Part shown: one piece after another, positions 33,953-44,134 of the stretch | Layout: each line of letters begins with the position of its first letter | Numbering within the stretch: the first letter of the stretch is position 1 | Assembly (NCBI GenBank): GCA_902826835.1 | Contig: CADEGH010000013.1 | Span: forward strand, 48,914-112,913 | Length of the DNA: 64,000 nt | Reading direction: 5' to 3' | DNA from: an uncultured bacterium | Lineage (GTDB): Bacteria; Planctomycetota; GCA-002687715 | Translations under genes and position numbers: made by a program | Notes under the pieces: generated by a model | Database searches by the model: none | What the model was told of the DNA's origin: nothing | The model's input: the letters and a program-made list of their open reading frames with translations, nothing else

Positions 33953-36900
33953 GGCCCGGTCCCCGGGCGGCGAGACACCCGCAGGCGATGTTCGAGGCCC
34001 TTGTCCAGGGAGTCCGACCAGGCGGCCGTTTCGACCTCGTAACGCAGCACGTGGGCCGGGTCCACAAACAGAAGGAAGGGGTCGGATTCTTCCTTGGCAA
34101 ATTCGAGGCGGTGCTCGCCCCACTCGACCGCGGCGCCGCTCAGCTTGCGCCCGGCCGTCATCAGCGCCTGACGCAGCTCAGGTACTGCCGTGCTCGGGAG
34201 ATAGACCAAGGTAGGCGTGTCCAAGCCCTTTGCCTGAAGCTTCGACTTGAGTCTCTCGAGGAAATCCATGATCGCGTCCGGGGACTTCGGATCCTGGGCA
34301 TCCGCGAGGTAGGCGTCGGGAATCACCAGGAGCAGCATTCCTTCCGCATGGGGGGAGAGACCCTCCACCCGATGGTTGCGAAAGCTGGCGAAAGTCACCG
34401 GGCCAGGCTCGCCCAGGCGCAGCGCCCGGCTCGTCCGGGGACTCGCCCGATGAGCGGCCCGATGGTCCTCGCGCTGAATCGCTGCACCCTCCACGCGGTA
34501 GGCGCCCTGACCGGCGGCAAATCCGAGGAAGCCCTCGAGGCTGGCCCCGTCCTGAGTGTGGTACGTGCCGATGAACTCACCCTCGACCCAGGCCTGGACC
34601 ATGCCTCCGTCGACCAAGAGCTCGAGTTCGAACGAAGTACGAGGAGACTTGAATTCGACGGTCCGGGAGGGGGAAGCCCCGGCGAGATGGTGATCGCGCA
34701 CTCGACTGCCGTGAAAGTGGAAGCCGACGGAATCGATCTCGGTCTTGTCCTCCTTCTTGCCGATCGCGTACAGCCAATCTCCCGCCGAAAACCCGAGTCG
34801 GACGAACCGGTCGCGGCGGGTGTACCCGAGCACGACGCTGCCCGACACGAAGGAGGTGGTGATGTGGATGCGTGCCTTCACGCGGTAGCGGCCGGGTGCG
34901 TTCCAAAGGCGCGAGCGGGCGAAGGCATCGCGCTGGTGCGCGTGGCGGTCGAGGGATCCGGTGCCTTCGCGGGGCTTGGCTCTTCCTACATGGAGCTCCC
35001 GGGCCGGATCCTCGTACCAGAGGTTCTTGACGCGACGCTCCTGGTATCCGACGAGGTCGTCCTCCTCGTATCCGTAGAGCGCGAGGCGGTGCGCCGGGGC
35101 CTCGAGGGTCGGGGGGAGATCCGGGGCCGGTTCGGGGGCGCCGATCCGAGGCGCAGCCGCGAGTCTGGCGAGCGCATCGTGCTCCCCGAGCAGGCCGGCG
35201 CGGAGACTCGGGTCTCCGGTGGCTTCGAGTTCCGTGCGCGCTGCGGTGAGGGCTCCGAGCCAGGCCTGGAGCTTGGGCCACCGGACCAAGGGCGATTGGG
35301 TGGGCGCGGGCGCCGCGTGCCCCCGGTAGTGGCGCCAAAGGGCGAGGGAACTCGCCGCTTCCGCCTGGTTCAACGCCATTAAGGACGCATGGAGCAGGGC
35401 GATGTCCTCGTCGCTCACTTCGTCGAGCGAGAGGCTCCGCAACCCGAGCGTGACTACGCCCGCATGTTCGAGCAGTTTGGCGCCGAGGGCCATCGCCGCA
35501 CTCAGGTGATCTTGACCGAAGAAGGGCTCCGCCCGCTCCCTTGCGCGTGTCCATGTCGGGGCGTCGTAGACGTAGCCGTCCTTGCCGCCGCGGAACTTCA
35601 CGGCGTAGCGCTCGGTCCATGGCGCACGACTGTCCCAATAGAAGCCTCGCAGGAAGGTGGAGAAACCCTCGGCAAACTTTTCGAAGTTCTCAGGCCGCCC
35701 GTCCTTGCCGTCGATGAAGTGGCGCGCGAACCACTCCATCGGCCGGTTCTTGCCTTTGAAGTAGCCCTTCATGTATTCGTTCAGGCGAGGGGCGAAGAGC
35801 GGCCGGTTCGCGGGCTCCGCCCACAGTTTCAAATAGACGTAGAGGGCGTAGCCGGCGGTGTAGTTGTCGCGGTAATCGTCGATGGTCCCGACAATGAGCT
35901 TTTCGAGTTTGTTCTTGTCGCCGTAGCCCTTGATGAAGGCCTGCTCGACCGTCCCGAACGAGATGTGGTGCTCGACGAAGTTCTCTTCGGCGGTCACTCC
36001 GTAGGCCGCCCCCGTCCACACCGCTTTGCCCTCCACCATCCAGGAGGGCAGGCCCGCGAAAAGAGATCCGTCGAACCGATGGGTGAGTTCGTGAGTGAGT
36101 CCATGCCCCAGGCCTTCGATCGTCCCGGTGTGGAAGATCATCTGAGTGACCGACCCGCTCTGGAATCCGCCGGCCCACCAGTAGGGCGTGCCTTCGCTTT
36201 CGAGCTCGTATGCCTCCGGGACGATGCGGACGAGACCCTGTTCCTTCACGAAGGGGTCCACGCCGAACCAGTTCGCGAGCCGTTTGTGGTGATGATCAAT
36301 GGTGGAAGCGACGCCCAACAGCGTGGCGTGGCCCGCGCAAGTCTCAACGATGTATCGGCCTTCGGCGGAGAGCGCGAAGGCGGGGCGCGACGGTGTCGCA
36401 TGCGCCGCACTGAACGCCTCGCGCTCCTCTCTCGTCATCGCCGCGAGAGCCTCGACGGTCAAAGGCGCGCCGGCGGCGGTCCGAATTTCTTGGCGGCAGC
36501 GGGCGAGCGCCTCCTGGGCTCTGGCCTCGGCCGCGCTGAATTCCGGCGGCTTTTCGCCTTCGAGGTCGTGGAAACGGGCCTGCGCGGCGAGCCCGAGGAT
36601 CCGTCGCGCGATTTCCATCGCCGTGGCGGTGTCGCGCTTGGCAGTCGCCTTGGAAAGCCAGCCGTCGAGCACCGCGATCACGGTCTCGTTGCGTGGCGCA
36701 AGGCGCACCGTCGCGGCGCGGAGGGTTTCCTCGGCCGCGGCGGCGGCGCGGGGGGCCTCCCGAACCAAGACTTGGAGGAGATCCCGCGTCAGGAGCAGCG
36801 TGAGGAGTTCGCCGGGTGCGGCTGGCACCGTGGGCTTCAGTTTGGAGGCGTAGGCGACGAGTTCGGCAATCGCTTCCATGCGCTGATTGGCGAGCTTTTC

Positions 36901-37263
36901 GAAGACCGGAGATGGGAGCAGACGCTTGGTCGCCGGGTCGGGATTGAGCCGCGCCTTCGGATCGGAGAGGGCCCCGAGCCAGCGATGGGCCAGGAAGCCG
37001 CGGAGTTCGGGGGGAGCGACCGTGAGCCACTCCCGCCACAGACTCGGGCAGTACGGATGGTCGGTCAGCGCGACCTGGAGATGGGGAGCGGCTTCACTGG
37101 CGTGGCCTTCCTTGATCAATCGCTGGGCGGTGGCGAGAGCCGCCGCGCTGCGGCCGGTGGCCCCCGGTTCGGCAAAGGCCTCGGGGGCAGGGACGGGGAG
37201 GGATTGGGCCGAGGCGAGTCCGAGGGGGAGGACCAAAATCGAGAGGACTAAGGCGCGGAGCAT
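33949..37263 (-). CDS. Large exported HExxH (gluzincin-like) protein with LamG-like domain
   Basis: An 1104-residue protein with signal peptide (cleavage near ASAQS). The N-terminal 270 residues are TPR-like helices. A peptidase-like domain follows with zinc site THELTHRF (His near 391) and a downstream third-ligand candidate SWMVEGKAVW. After it comes a helical region. Around residues 790-960 a LamG/3-keto-disaccharide-hydrolase-like jelly roll has RYRVKARIHI, FELELLVDGG and WVEGEFIGTYH. The C-terminal 120 residues form an unknown domain. It likely acts in the periplasm or cell wall. Substrate unknown. Co-transcribed with kup upstream (28 bp) and the TlpA-like gene downstream (ATGA). Confidence 0.75.
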   Translation of the reverse strand: MLRALVLSILVLPLGLASAQSLPVPAPEAFAEPGATGRSAAALATAQRLIKEGHASEAAPHLQVALTDHPYCPSLWREWLTVAPPELRGFLAHRWLGALSDPKARLNPDPATKRLLPSPVFEKLANQRMEAIAELVAYASKLKPTVPAAPGELLTLLLTRDLLQVLVREAPRAAAAAEETLRAATVRLAPRNETVIAVLDGWLSKATAKRDTATAMEIARRILGLAAQARFHDLEGEKPPEFSAAEARAQEALARCRQEIRTAAGAPLTVEALAAMTREEREAFSAAHATPSRPAFALSAEGRYIVETCAGHATLLGVASTIDHHHKRLANWFGVDPFVKEQGLVRIVPEAYELESEGTPYWWAGGFQSGSVTQMIFHTGTIEGLGHGLTHELTHRFDGSLFAGLPSWMVEGKAVWTGAAYGVTAEENFVEHHISFGTVEQAFIKGYGDKNKLEKLIVGTIDDYRDNYTAGYALYVYLKLWAEPANRPLFAPRLNEYMKGYFKGKNRPMEWFARHFIDGKDGRPENFEKFAEGFSTFLRGFYWDSRAPWTERYAVKFRGGKDGYVYDAPTWTRARERAEPFFGQDHLSAAMALGAKLLEHAGVVTLGLRSLSLDEVSDEDIALLHASLMALNQAEAASSLALWRHYRGHAAPAPTQSPLVRWPKLQAWLGALTAARTELEATGDPSLRAGLLGEHDALARLAAAPRIGAPEPAPDLPPTLEAPAHRLALYGYEEDDLVGYQERRVKNLWYEDPARELHVGRAKPREGTGSLDRHAHQRDAFARSRLWNAPGRYRVKARIHITTSFVSGSVVLGYTRRDRFVRLGFSAGDWLYAIGKKEDKTEIDSVGFHFHGSRVRDHHLAGASPSRTVEFKSPRTSFELELLVDGGMVQAWVEGEFIGTYHTQDGASLEGFLGFAAGQGAYRVEGAAIQREDHRAAHRASPRTSRALRLGEPGPVTFASFRNHRVEGLSPHAEGMLLLVIPDAYLADAQDPKSPDAIMDFLERLKSKLQAKGLDTPTLVYLPSTAVPELRQALMTAGRKLSGAAVEWGEHRLEFAKEESDPFLLFVDPAHVLRYEVETAAWSDSLDKGLEHRLRVSRRPGTGP

Positions 37264-37291
37264 GCCCCCATCCTATGTGAGCCGGGGGACT

Positions 37292-39208
37292 TCAGATTTC
37301 GACCTGCATCCCGATCTCCATGACCCGATCGGCGGGGATGCCGAAATAGAGAGTCGCCGGCTGCGCGTTGCGGCTCAAGAGGGCAAACAGGCGTTTGCGC
37401 CAGCCCGGGAGGTTCGAGGTTTCGGAGAGCAGGAGCGTCTCGCGCCCCAGGTAGAAGCTCGTGCGTTCGAGCGGCATCTCCAAGCCGTGCCAGTGGGCGA
37501 GCGAGGCGATCTTCGGGATGTTGGGGGTTTCCATGAAGCCGGAGCGGGCGACGACGCGGTGGAAACCCTGCCCGAGGTCGCTGATCGCAAGCGAGTCTTT
37601 GGACGGGACCCGGGGTTCGTTCGTGGTCTGAATCGTGAGCAGCACGACCCGCTCGTGGATGACCTTGTTGTGCTTGATGTGGTGCAAGAGGACCGGGGGA
37701 GCACCATCGGGGTTCGAGGCCATGAACACGGCGATTCCGGGAACCCGTTTGATGCGACCCTCCCGCAGATCTTCCTGCAGGAGTTCGAGAGGCAGCGCGA
37801 CGCTCTTCAGGCGCGCTCCGAGGTACCACCGACCGGCCTTCCAGGTGGTCATGGTGGCGGCGATCAGCACCGCCAGGGCGAGCGGCATCCACCCTCCGCC
37901 CGTGAGTTTGGCCATCGCGGCACCAAGGTAGGTGAGGTCGAACACGAGGAAGAGAGCCACGAGGAGCTTCAACTTGTGGCGGGGCCATCCCCAGGTGTGC
38001 CGGGCCACGAAGTAGAAGAGCACACTCGTAATGGTCATGTTGCCGGTCACGGCGATGCCGTAGGCTCCGGCCAAGTTCGAAGAGCGCTGGAAGGTCAGGA
38101 CGAGCGCGATGCACGCGAGCCCGAGCGCCCAATTCACCGCCGGCATGTAGATCTGGCCTTGCGTCAGGGCGGAGGTGTGGACGATCTTCAGGCGCGGCAA
38201 AAAGCCCAACTGGATCGCCGATCGAGTGAGCGAGAAGGTCCCGGAGATCACCGCCTGAGACGCAATCACGGCCGCGGAGGTGGCCAATGCCACCATCGGA
38301 TAGAGCATGATAGAGGGAACGAGAGCATAGAACGGGTTGGCGGCGGCCGCAGGATCACGGAGCAGCAGGGCTCCTTGCCCGAAGTAATTGCAGAGCAGGG
38401 CCGGCCACACGAAGTAGAACCAGGAGCGTCGGATGGGGGTGCGGCCAAAGTGCCCCATATCCGCGTACAGCGCTTCGCCTCCCGTGACGCACAGCAGAAC
38501 GGAGCCTAAGACGCCGAACGCCAGTTTGGATTCCCCGAAGAGGAATTTGACCGCGTACTGGGGATTGACGGCCTTCAGAATGGCCGGCGTCGAGATGATG
38601 CTGACGATGCCCAGAATCGCGATGGTGCTGAACCACGCCATCATCACGGAGCCGAAGACCTTGCCGATTCGGCCCGTCCCGACGCGCTGCGCCAAGAAGA
38701 GCGCAAACAGGACGACGCAAGCGAGAGGGGCCACCCAGCTCTTGAGCGCCTCGGTCGCCACTTCGATGCCCTCGAGGGCGGAGAGCACGGAAATGGCGGG
38801 AGTGATGATGCCGTCACCGTAGAGCAACGCCGCTCCGATGATCGCGAGGAGAATCAGCGTTCGGTGGGTGCGAGCTCCGGTGCCGTGGCCAGCGCCCGGG
38901 AGCAACGCCAAGAGGGCGGAAATTCCACCCTCCCCGTGGTTGTCGGCGCGGAGGATGTAGGTCAGATACTTGAACGAGATGATTCCGGCCAACGACCAAA
39001 AGACGAGGGAGATGACCCCGAACAGATTCGCCTCGGAGAGCGGGATTGCATGGTCGCCCGAAAAACACTCGCGGATCGCGTAGAGCGGGCTCGTCCCGAT
39101 GTCGCCGTAGACGACGCCTAACGCGGCGATCACCAGCCCCGCGAGGCCGGTTCCGTGTTTCAAACCATGCATCGCGGTTGCCGCGACATCCGTGCGCTCT
39201 TCGGCCAT
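37292..39208 (-). CDS. kup: Kup-family potassium uptake transporter
   Basis: A 638-residue membrane protein with about twelve transmembrane helices and the family hallmark LGVVYGDIGTSPLYA near residue 30. Also visible are RADNHGEGGISALLAL, YGDGIITPAISVLSA and GTGRIGKVFG. A soluble C-terminal domain of about 170 residues ends in FGIPADRVMEIG. It imports potassium with protons. The start is ATG 39208; the hydrophobic domain starts shortly after. It appears to be the first gene of a minus-strand transcript through the HExxH protein and the TlpA-like selenoprotein. Confidence 0.94.
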   Translation of the reverse strand: MAEERTDVAATAMHGLKHGTGLAGLVIAALGVVYGDIGTSPLYAIRECFSGDHAIPLSEANLFGVISLVFWSLAGIISFKYLTYILRADNHGEGGISALLALLPGAGHGTGARTHRTLILLAIIGAALLYGDGIITPAISVLSALEGIEVATEALKSWVAPLACVVLFALFLAQRVGTGRIGKVFGSVMMAWFSTIAILGIVSIISTPAILKAVNPQYAVKFLFGESKLAFGVLGSVLLCVTGGEALYADMGHFGRTPIRRSWFYFVWPALLCNYFGQGALLLRDPAAAANPFYALVPSIMLYPMVALATSAAVIASQAVISGTFSLTRSAIQLGFLPRLKIVHTSALTQGQIYMPAVNWALGLACIALVLTFQRSSNLAGAYGIAVTGNMTITSVLFYFVARHTWGWPRHKLKLLVALFLVFDLTYLGAAMAKLTGGGWMPLALAVLIAATMTTWKAGRWYLGARLKSVALPLELLQEDLREGRIKRVPGIAVFMASNPDGAPPVLLHHIKHNKVIHERVVLLTIQTTNEPRVPSKDSLAISDLGQGFHRVVARSGFMETPNIPKIASLAHWHGLEMPLERTSFYLGRETLLLSETSNLPGWRKRLFALLSRNAQPATLYFGIPADRVMEIGMQVEI

Positions 39209-39312
39209 GGGAGGCGGACCATAGCGCAGGGCACTTCGGTCGAAAGGCGGGATTCCCGAAGATTCCCGGGCGGACTTGAAGTTCGTTTGCAAATGCCCTA
39301 ACGCGCTCCGTC

Positions 39313-40884
39313 ATGTCCCTGTGGAATTTCCTGGCGAAGGCGGCCTCCGAGCGACCGGACCACCCTGCCCTGATCGAGGGTGGAGTCTCCCTCACCTACG
39401 CGCAGGCCCACGGCCAGGCGCTGAGACTCGCCGGCTTTTGGCGGAGCCGGGGGCTTCTCCCCGGGGATCGCCTCTCGATCCTGGACAGCAACCACCTCGA
39501 ATACCTGATCGTGTACTACGCGGCCGCGGCCGGCGGGTACGTGCTCAACCCGCTCAACACGCGCCTATCTACGGCAGAGCTCGCCTTCACGATCGCCGAC
39601 GCGGGAAGTCGGATCCTGGTGGCGGGAAGTGAGCATCAAACTCGAGTCCGAGAGCTCTGTGCTTCCCCACTGCCAGGGCTCGGAGTCCAGTGGCGTGGCG
39701 ACGCTCCCGACTCACGATTGGGGCACTGGCCCGAGTATTCCTGGGAGGAGGCGACCGCAGAGAGCACGGAGCGCCTGGCCCCGCGCGTTCTCCCGATGGA
39801 CACCCTCGCGCATCTGTACTACACGAGTGGAACGACCGGGCGCCCCAAGGGGGTCATGCTGACCCATCGCAACGTCGCCGAACACGCCCGCTCCGCCGTC
39901 TTTGAGCTTGGGCTTTGCCCCACTGACATTTGGGGGCACTACGCGCCCCTGTTCCATCTCGCCGACGCGTGGGCGACTTTCGCGATCACGCTGGCCCAGG
40001 GCACGCATCGTTTCTTGCCGAAGTTCGAAGCGGGAGCGGCATTGGCCGATCTCGCGTCGGGCGGAGTCACGATCACCAACCTCGTGCCCACGATGCTCAA
40101 CGCGATGGTGAAACACCCGGGCGGAGTTGGCGAAGGGTTCCCGAAACTGCGCGCGATTTTGAGCGGAGGTGCGCCGATCGCGCCGGATCTCGTGCGCCGC
40201 ATCGTCGAGTTCTTCGGGAGCGACTACGTCCAGACCTACGGCATGACCGAGACGAGTCCGTACCTGACGCTCAGCCTGCTGCCTCCCTCGCTCGAGAGTC
40301 TCGCGCCGCCTTTGCAGTTGATGTGGAAGGCGAGAACCGGTCGGCCGTTCCGCGGGGTCGAACTCTTGTTGGTCGACGAGAAGGGGGAGCCGGTACCCCG
40401 CGATGGAGCCACCGTCGGTGAGATTCGCGTGCGCGGGGCCACGGTGACACCCGGCTACTGGCAGCGCCCGATCGAGACCGCGGCGGCCTTCGTCGACGGC
40501 TATCTGCGCACCGGGGACCTCGCGGTCGGCTTCGACCACGGTTTTGTCAACATCGTCGATCGGGCGAAGGACATGATCATCACCGGCGGAGAGAAGGTCT
40601 TTTCGACGGAGGTCGAAGCCGCTCTCTACGAGCACGATGCCGTCTTGGAGGTCGCGGTGGTGGGCCGCCCGGACCCGACTTGGGGGGAAGCTGTGACCGC
40701 GTGTGTCGTGTTGCGCCCGGGGAAAGCCGCCAGCGCGGACGAGCTACTGCTCCACGCCAAATCCCGGCTTTCCTCGTTCAAAGTCCCCAAGCGGATCGAG
40801 TTTCATGCGGAGCTGCCGAAGACTGGCACCGGAAAAATCACCAAGCTCGAATTGCGATCCGGGCCTGGCTCGGGCCAGGGCTGA
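39313..40884 (+). CDS. Acyl-CoA synthetase (AMP-forming, fatty-acid/carboxylate-CoA ligase)
   Basis: A 523-residue ANL-superfamily enzyme. Core motifs: A3 YYTSGTTGRPKGVMLTH, A5 YGMTETSP, A7 YLRTGDLAV, A8 FVNIVDRAKDMIITGGEKV, and the A10 lysine in PKTGTGKITK. It activates a carboxylic acid as acyl-AMP and transfers it to CoA. It resembles medium/long-chain and aromatic acyl ligases such as FadD-like proteins; chain specificity is not readable. The beta-carbonic anhydrase gene follows after 15 bases, suggesting co-transcription. Confidence 0.93.
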   Translation: MSLWNFLAKAASERPDHPALIEGGVSLTYAQAHGQALRLAGFWRSRGLLPGDRLSILDSNHLEYLIVYYAAAAGGYVLNPLNTRLSTAELAFTIADAGSRILVAGSEHQTRVRELCASPLPGLGVQWRGDAPDSRLGHWPEYSWEEATAESTERLAPRVLPMDTLAHLYYTSGTTGRPKGVMLTHRNVAEHARSAVFELGLCPTDIWGHYAPLFHLADAWATFAITLAQGTHRFLPKFEAGAALADLASGGVTITNLVPTMLNAMVKHPGGVGEGFPKLRAILSGGAPIAPDLVRRIVEFFGSDYVQTYGMTETSPYLTLSLLPPSLESLAPPLQLMWKARTGRPFRGVELLLVDEKGEPVPRDGATVGEIRVRGATVTPGYWQRPIETAAAFVDGYLRTGDLAVGFDHGFVNIVDRAKDMIITGGEKVFSTEVEAALYEHDAVLEVAVVGRPDPTWGEAVTACVVLRPGKAASADELLLHAKSRLSSFKVPKRIEFHAELPKTGTGKITKLELRSGPGSGQG

Positions 40885-40899
40885 CGCTACGCTTCTCCT

Positions 40900-41538
40900 A
40901 TGCATCGATTGATCGAAGGGGTGCACCGTTTCCGCGCCGAGGACTTTGGTCAGTATCAAAGTCTCTTCCATCGACTTTCCCAGGAGAAACAGCGTCCGCA
41001 CACTCTCTTCATCACCTGCTCCGATTCCCGCGTGTTGGCCGAGCTCATCACGAAGAGCGCCCCCGGGGATCTGTTCGTGGTGAAAAATCCGGGCAACATC
41101 GTGCCTCCGAGTTCGGTCGCGATCGGGCCGAACTCGACCGCGGCGGCGGTCGAGTTCGCGGTCGCCGGACTCGACGTCACTGACATCGTGGTGTGCGGAC
41201 ACACCCAGTGCGGCGCGATGGATGCGCTCCTGACCGGACTCGCGGCACCGCACCAGACGCCTCACTTGGCGGGATGGCTCGAGCTGGCGGCGTCCGTGCG
41301 CAATCTGCTCAACGGGCCCTACGCCAACCTCGTGCCGGCCGAGGGTCGGGCGATCGTCGCGGCGGAGGAAAACGTCCTCCTCGCGATCGAGAACTTGCGC
41401 ACCTACGGAGTGGTCCGGGAGCGCATCGAACAAGGCCGACTTCGCCTTCACGCCTGGATGTTCAAGATCGCGAATGCCGAGCTCTTCGCTTACGAGGCAG
41501 ACCGCCAGGAGTTTCGGCCGATCGTGCCGCGAACCTGA
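40900..41538 (+). CDS. can: Beta-class carbonic anhydrase
   Basis: A 212-residue enzyme that interconverts carbon dioxide and bicarbonate. Zinc ligands are C40 (ITCSDSR), H101 and C104 (CGHTQCGAM), with the Asp42-Arg44 dyad present. GDLFVVKNPGNIVPP and the later LRTYGVVRERIEQGRLRLHAWMF segment, quoted in part as RLRLHAWMF, are typical. It is cytoplasmic. It follows an acyl-CoA ligase gene and its TGA is fused to the convergent glycoside hydrolase stop as TGATCA. Bicarbonate for carboxylases is the likely purpose. Confidence 0.95.
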   Translation: MHRLIEGVHRFRAEDFGQYQSLFHRLSQEKQRPHTLFITCSDSRVLAELITKSAPGDLFVVKNPGNIVPPSSVAIGPNSTAAAVEFAVAGLDVTDIVVCGHTQCGAMDALLTGLAAPHQTPHLAGWLELAASVRNLLNGPYANLVPAEGRAIVAAEENVLLAIENLRTYGVVRERIEQGRLRLHAWMFKIANAELFAYEADRQEFRPIVPRT

Positions 41539-44133
41539 TCAGCGCGGGTAGCGAACCCGCTCCAGGCGGTTTCCTTCGTGCACGATCTGACCGTCCAGGA
41601 GAATCACGAACCGCGGCGGGTTGCTTTCCCAGGACAGGTCGAGTCGGTGCTGGCGCCACTGCACCCCGCGCACCGCCCACGAAGACCAGGTCTCCTTCGG
41701 GATTAGAGGGTGGATGACGAGCGCCCCGTCCGGGCTCGGCCGAATCCCCATGAGATCTCCGAACAACACGTCGATCCAGGTGCTGTGGAAATAGTCCCGC
41801 TCGGCGGTGAGCCACGCCCGGTTGTCGCCGCGGTAGTACTCGCCGGTGAAGGGGAACGGAGGATCGGTCGGCGAGACTTGGGCCTTCGTGAAACTCGCGA
41901 ACAGCTCCCACAGGTGGGCCGGCTTCAGCGCGCACTCGGGATAGGACCGCAGCGTCTCGCCCATCGCGGAGAGCACGAGGCTGTTTGCGTGGGGCCAAGT
42001 CGGGCCGTTCCAGAGGCAGGCCGCCACGCGACCGTGGCCGGGCCACTCGCCTTGGCCAAAGACCTCGCAGCGCTGCGAACAGGAGGCGACGGGCCAGGGC
42101 GTCCAAAACTCCTGCGGGTCGAGCAGGACCGACCACGCACGTTCAAAGCTGCCGTTCTTCGGAGGGAGCCCGAAGTAGAAGGGGTAGACACCAATCACCT
42201 CGCGCACGGGCGAGCGCCGGGAATCGTCGGGATGCACGGAGTAAAACCACCGGGAATCGGCGTCCCAAGATTGGCTGGTGAGCGCCTTCACCGTGCGGTC
42301 CGCGAGGGCTTCCAGGACCTCGGCCCTGGCCACCTCGCCGATGATTCGAAGTCCCTGGGCCACCGCGCGGCAGTTGCCGGCGGCGTAGGCACTGAGATCG
42401 ACCCGTTCGAGGTGGTGGTCCTTCTTCAGGTCGAAATTGGAGAAGGCGAAAAAGCTCGGTTGGAACTCCATGCCGGTCCACCAGTGACTGTCGACGAGGA
42501 GGAGTCCGTCTTGGTCGCGGTCATAGACGGCGTACCACCCGAGTGCATTGGCCTCGAGCCCGGGCAAGACCGACTTCAGGAATGCCGAGTTGCCGTGGAG
42601 GTTCCACAGGTCCATCACGGTCGATGCGATCCAGTCGGTGTATTGCCCTCCCGCCGGCCCTTCCGCGGTGATGTGCGACGGGAACACCTGATCGGCCTTG
42701 CGGTTTTGGGCAAAGCCGCGCAGAGCGGCTTCCGCGATCTCCGGGTCCGCGAGCCAGCGAGCCTCGCGAATCTGGTGTGCCGCGCCGTAGCTGATCACGT
42801 TGGGATACCAGGTCGAGTCCCAGCGGCCCTCGGCAAAGCCGGCTTCGGGAAGGGCGCCTTGCCCGAGCCGCTTCAAATTCTTGCGCATGAGGTAGACACG
42901 ATGGGCATACATGCGCTCCATCTCGGGATCGGAGCACCGGAAATCGGGGGCGTGGGTGAGGTACCACCGTTCGGTGTCTCGCTTCTGCTGTGGCCAAGTG
43001 AGGACTTCGGGCGTTTCGGTCGGCTGCCAGCGCTCGCGGCTGCGCTGCGCCGCTTCCGCGGAATTGGCGACTCCGTGAGCGATGCGCAGGAGACGTGCCG
43101 AGTGCGGTTCGACGGTGATCTCTCCGGCGGCGAGCGTGCCAGGGGGCCGCGGCAGCGCCGGAGGGGTCGTCTCTTTTGTGTCTCGCAACGCCAGCGCATC
43201 GACGTTGGTGTTGTTCCGGGCGGCCGAGGAACGCAGCTCGATCCGGCGCCGTCCTGGTTCGAGCTTGCCCAAGGGCACCACCGCCCAAGCCCATTCTTCC
43301 TCCCGCGCGCCCCAACCCTTCGTCGGAGGGCACTTCAGCGGTTCGGGCGCAGCGACTCCATCGACCGAGACGGTCCATTGGGCGGGGGAGTCGTAGGCCC
43401 GCGAATAACGCACCCAAAGACTCGTCGACTCCGCCGTCGACTTGAGATCGAAGCGGGCGAAGTGATCCGCTTCGCCGCCGAAGTTGGCTCCGAGCAGCCG
43501 GCCTCCCGACGCGGCCCGTTTGCGATCCTCGCCCTGCGAGCCCCGTTGTTCGACAAACGCCTCGCCCTCGACCAAACTCGGGTCGGCTACTGGTCGAGCT
43601 TCAGCCCGAAAGTCCAAGGGATAGGCGGTGGCCCACAGGTGGCGTCGGCGTTGGAATCGCGAGAGCGTGGCTTCGGCGACCCCGCCCGTGAACGAGGTCG
43701 CGGCGAAGTGGAATTCGGCCATGACCTGCACGCTGAGTGGTTGGTCGCCCCGATTGCGAAGCTGCAACTCGGTCACCATCGCGTCGTCTTGGCTGATCCA
43801 CTTGCCGCCGGTCACCGACAGATGGCCCCGCTCGGCTCCGAGTTCGACGCGGGAAAGCGACGAGATCGCCTGGCCCACCGCGAGGTCGATTCCCTCGTGG
43901 GTGAGGCGGAGCGCATATCCGAGAGTGCCGGGCTCAGTCCAAAGGTCGTCGTGCACGCCGCCGGAAAATCCGAAGCCATCCGGATGGGCTGCCCACAGCG
44001 CGTTGCCGGTGGGCATGAACGGAACTCCTGACACGTACGGCCGAGTCAGGGCCCGATCAAAGCGTTCGAACAGGTTTTGACCGGGGACCGAGGCCGCGAG
44101 TAGGGCAACAAGAATCAGGTGGGAGCGTCGCAT
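41539..44133 (-). CDS. Exported (alpha/alpha)6-barrel glycoside hydrolase, MGH1/GH63-like
   Basis: An 864-residue protein with a signal peptide (SVPGQ). The N-terminal half is beta-sandwich-rich and carries a PA14/CBM-like segment around YDSPAQWTVSVDG. The C-terminal barrel has FAEGRWDSTWYPNVISYG, GQYTDWIAS, DSHWWTGMEFQPSFF, AAGNCRAVAQGL, ACLWNGPTWPHANSLVL and FTGEYYRGDNRAWL. These suit clan GH-G/L glucosidase or trehalase-like enzymes. It probably acts in the periplasm on alpha-linked sugars. One base separates it from the upstream prenyltransferase-repeat gene. A second, cytoplasmic GH63-like enzyme lies at 22946. Confidence 0.8.
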   Translation of the reverse strand: MRRSHLILVALLAASVPGQNLFERFDRALTRPYVSGVPFMPTGNALWAAHPDGFGFSGGVHDDLWTEPGTLGYALRLTHEGIDLAVGQAISSLSRVELGAERGHLSVTGGKWISQDDAMVTELQLRNRGDQPLSVQVMAEFHFAATSFTGGVAEATLSRFQRRRHLWATAYPLDFRAEARPVADPSLVEGEAFVEQRGSQGEDRKRAASGGRLLGANFGGEADHFARFDLKSTAESTSLWVRYSRAYDSPAQWTVSVDGVAAPEPLKCPPTKGWGAREEEWAWAVVPLGKLEPGRRRIELRSSAARNNTNVDALALRDTKETTPPALPRPPGTLAAGEITVEPHSARLLRIAHGVANSAEAAQRSRERWQPTETPEVLTWPQQKRDTERWYLTHAPDFRCSDPEMERMYAHRVYLMRKNLKRLGQGALPEAGFAEGRWDSTWYPNVISYGAAHQIREARWLADPEIAEAALRGFAQNRKADQVFPSHITAEGPAGGQYTDWIASTVMDLWNLHGNSAFLKSVLPGLEANALGWYAVYDRDQDGLLLVDSHWWTGMEFQPSFFAFSNFDLKKDHHLERVDLSAYAAGNCRAVAQGLRIIGEVARAEVLEALADRTVKALTSQSWDADSRWFYSVHPDDSRRSPVREVIGVYPFYFGLPPKNGSFERAWSVLLDPQEFWTPWPVASCSQRCEVFGQGEWPGHGRVAACLWNGPTWPHANSLVLSAMGETLRSYPECALKPAHLWELFASFTKAQVSPTDPPFPFTGEYYRGDNRAWLTAERDYFHSTWIDVLFGDLMGIRPSPDGALVIHPLIPKETWSSWAVRGVQWRQHRLDLSWESNPPRFVILLDGQIVHEGNRLERVRYPR

Positions 44134-44134
44134 C

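Noticed and set aside
35389..37251. Long open frame opposite the HExxH protein gene
   Set aside because: It is fully antisense to a gene with signal peptide, HExxH site and coupled neighbours; high GC leaves long opposite frames open, and the translation has no domain pattern.
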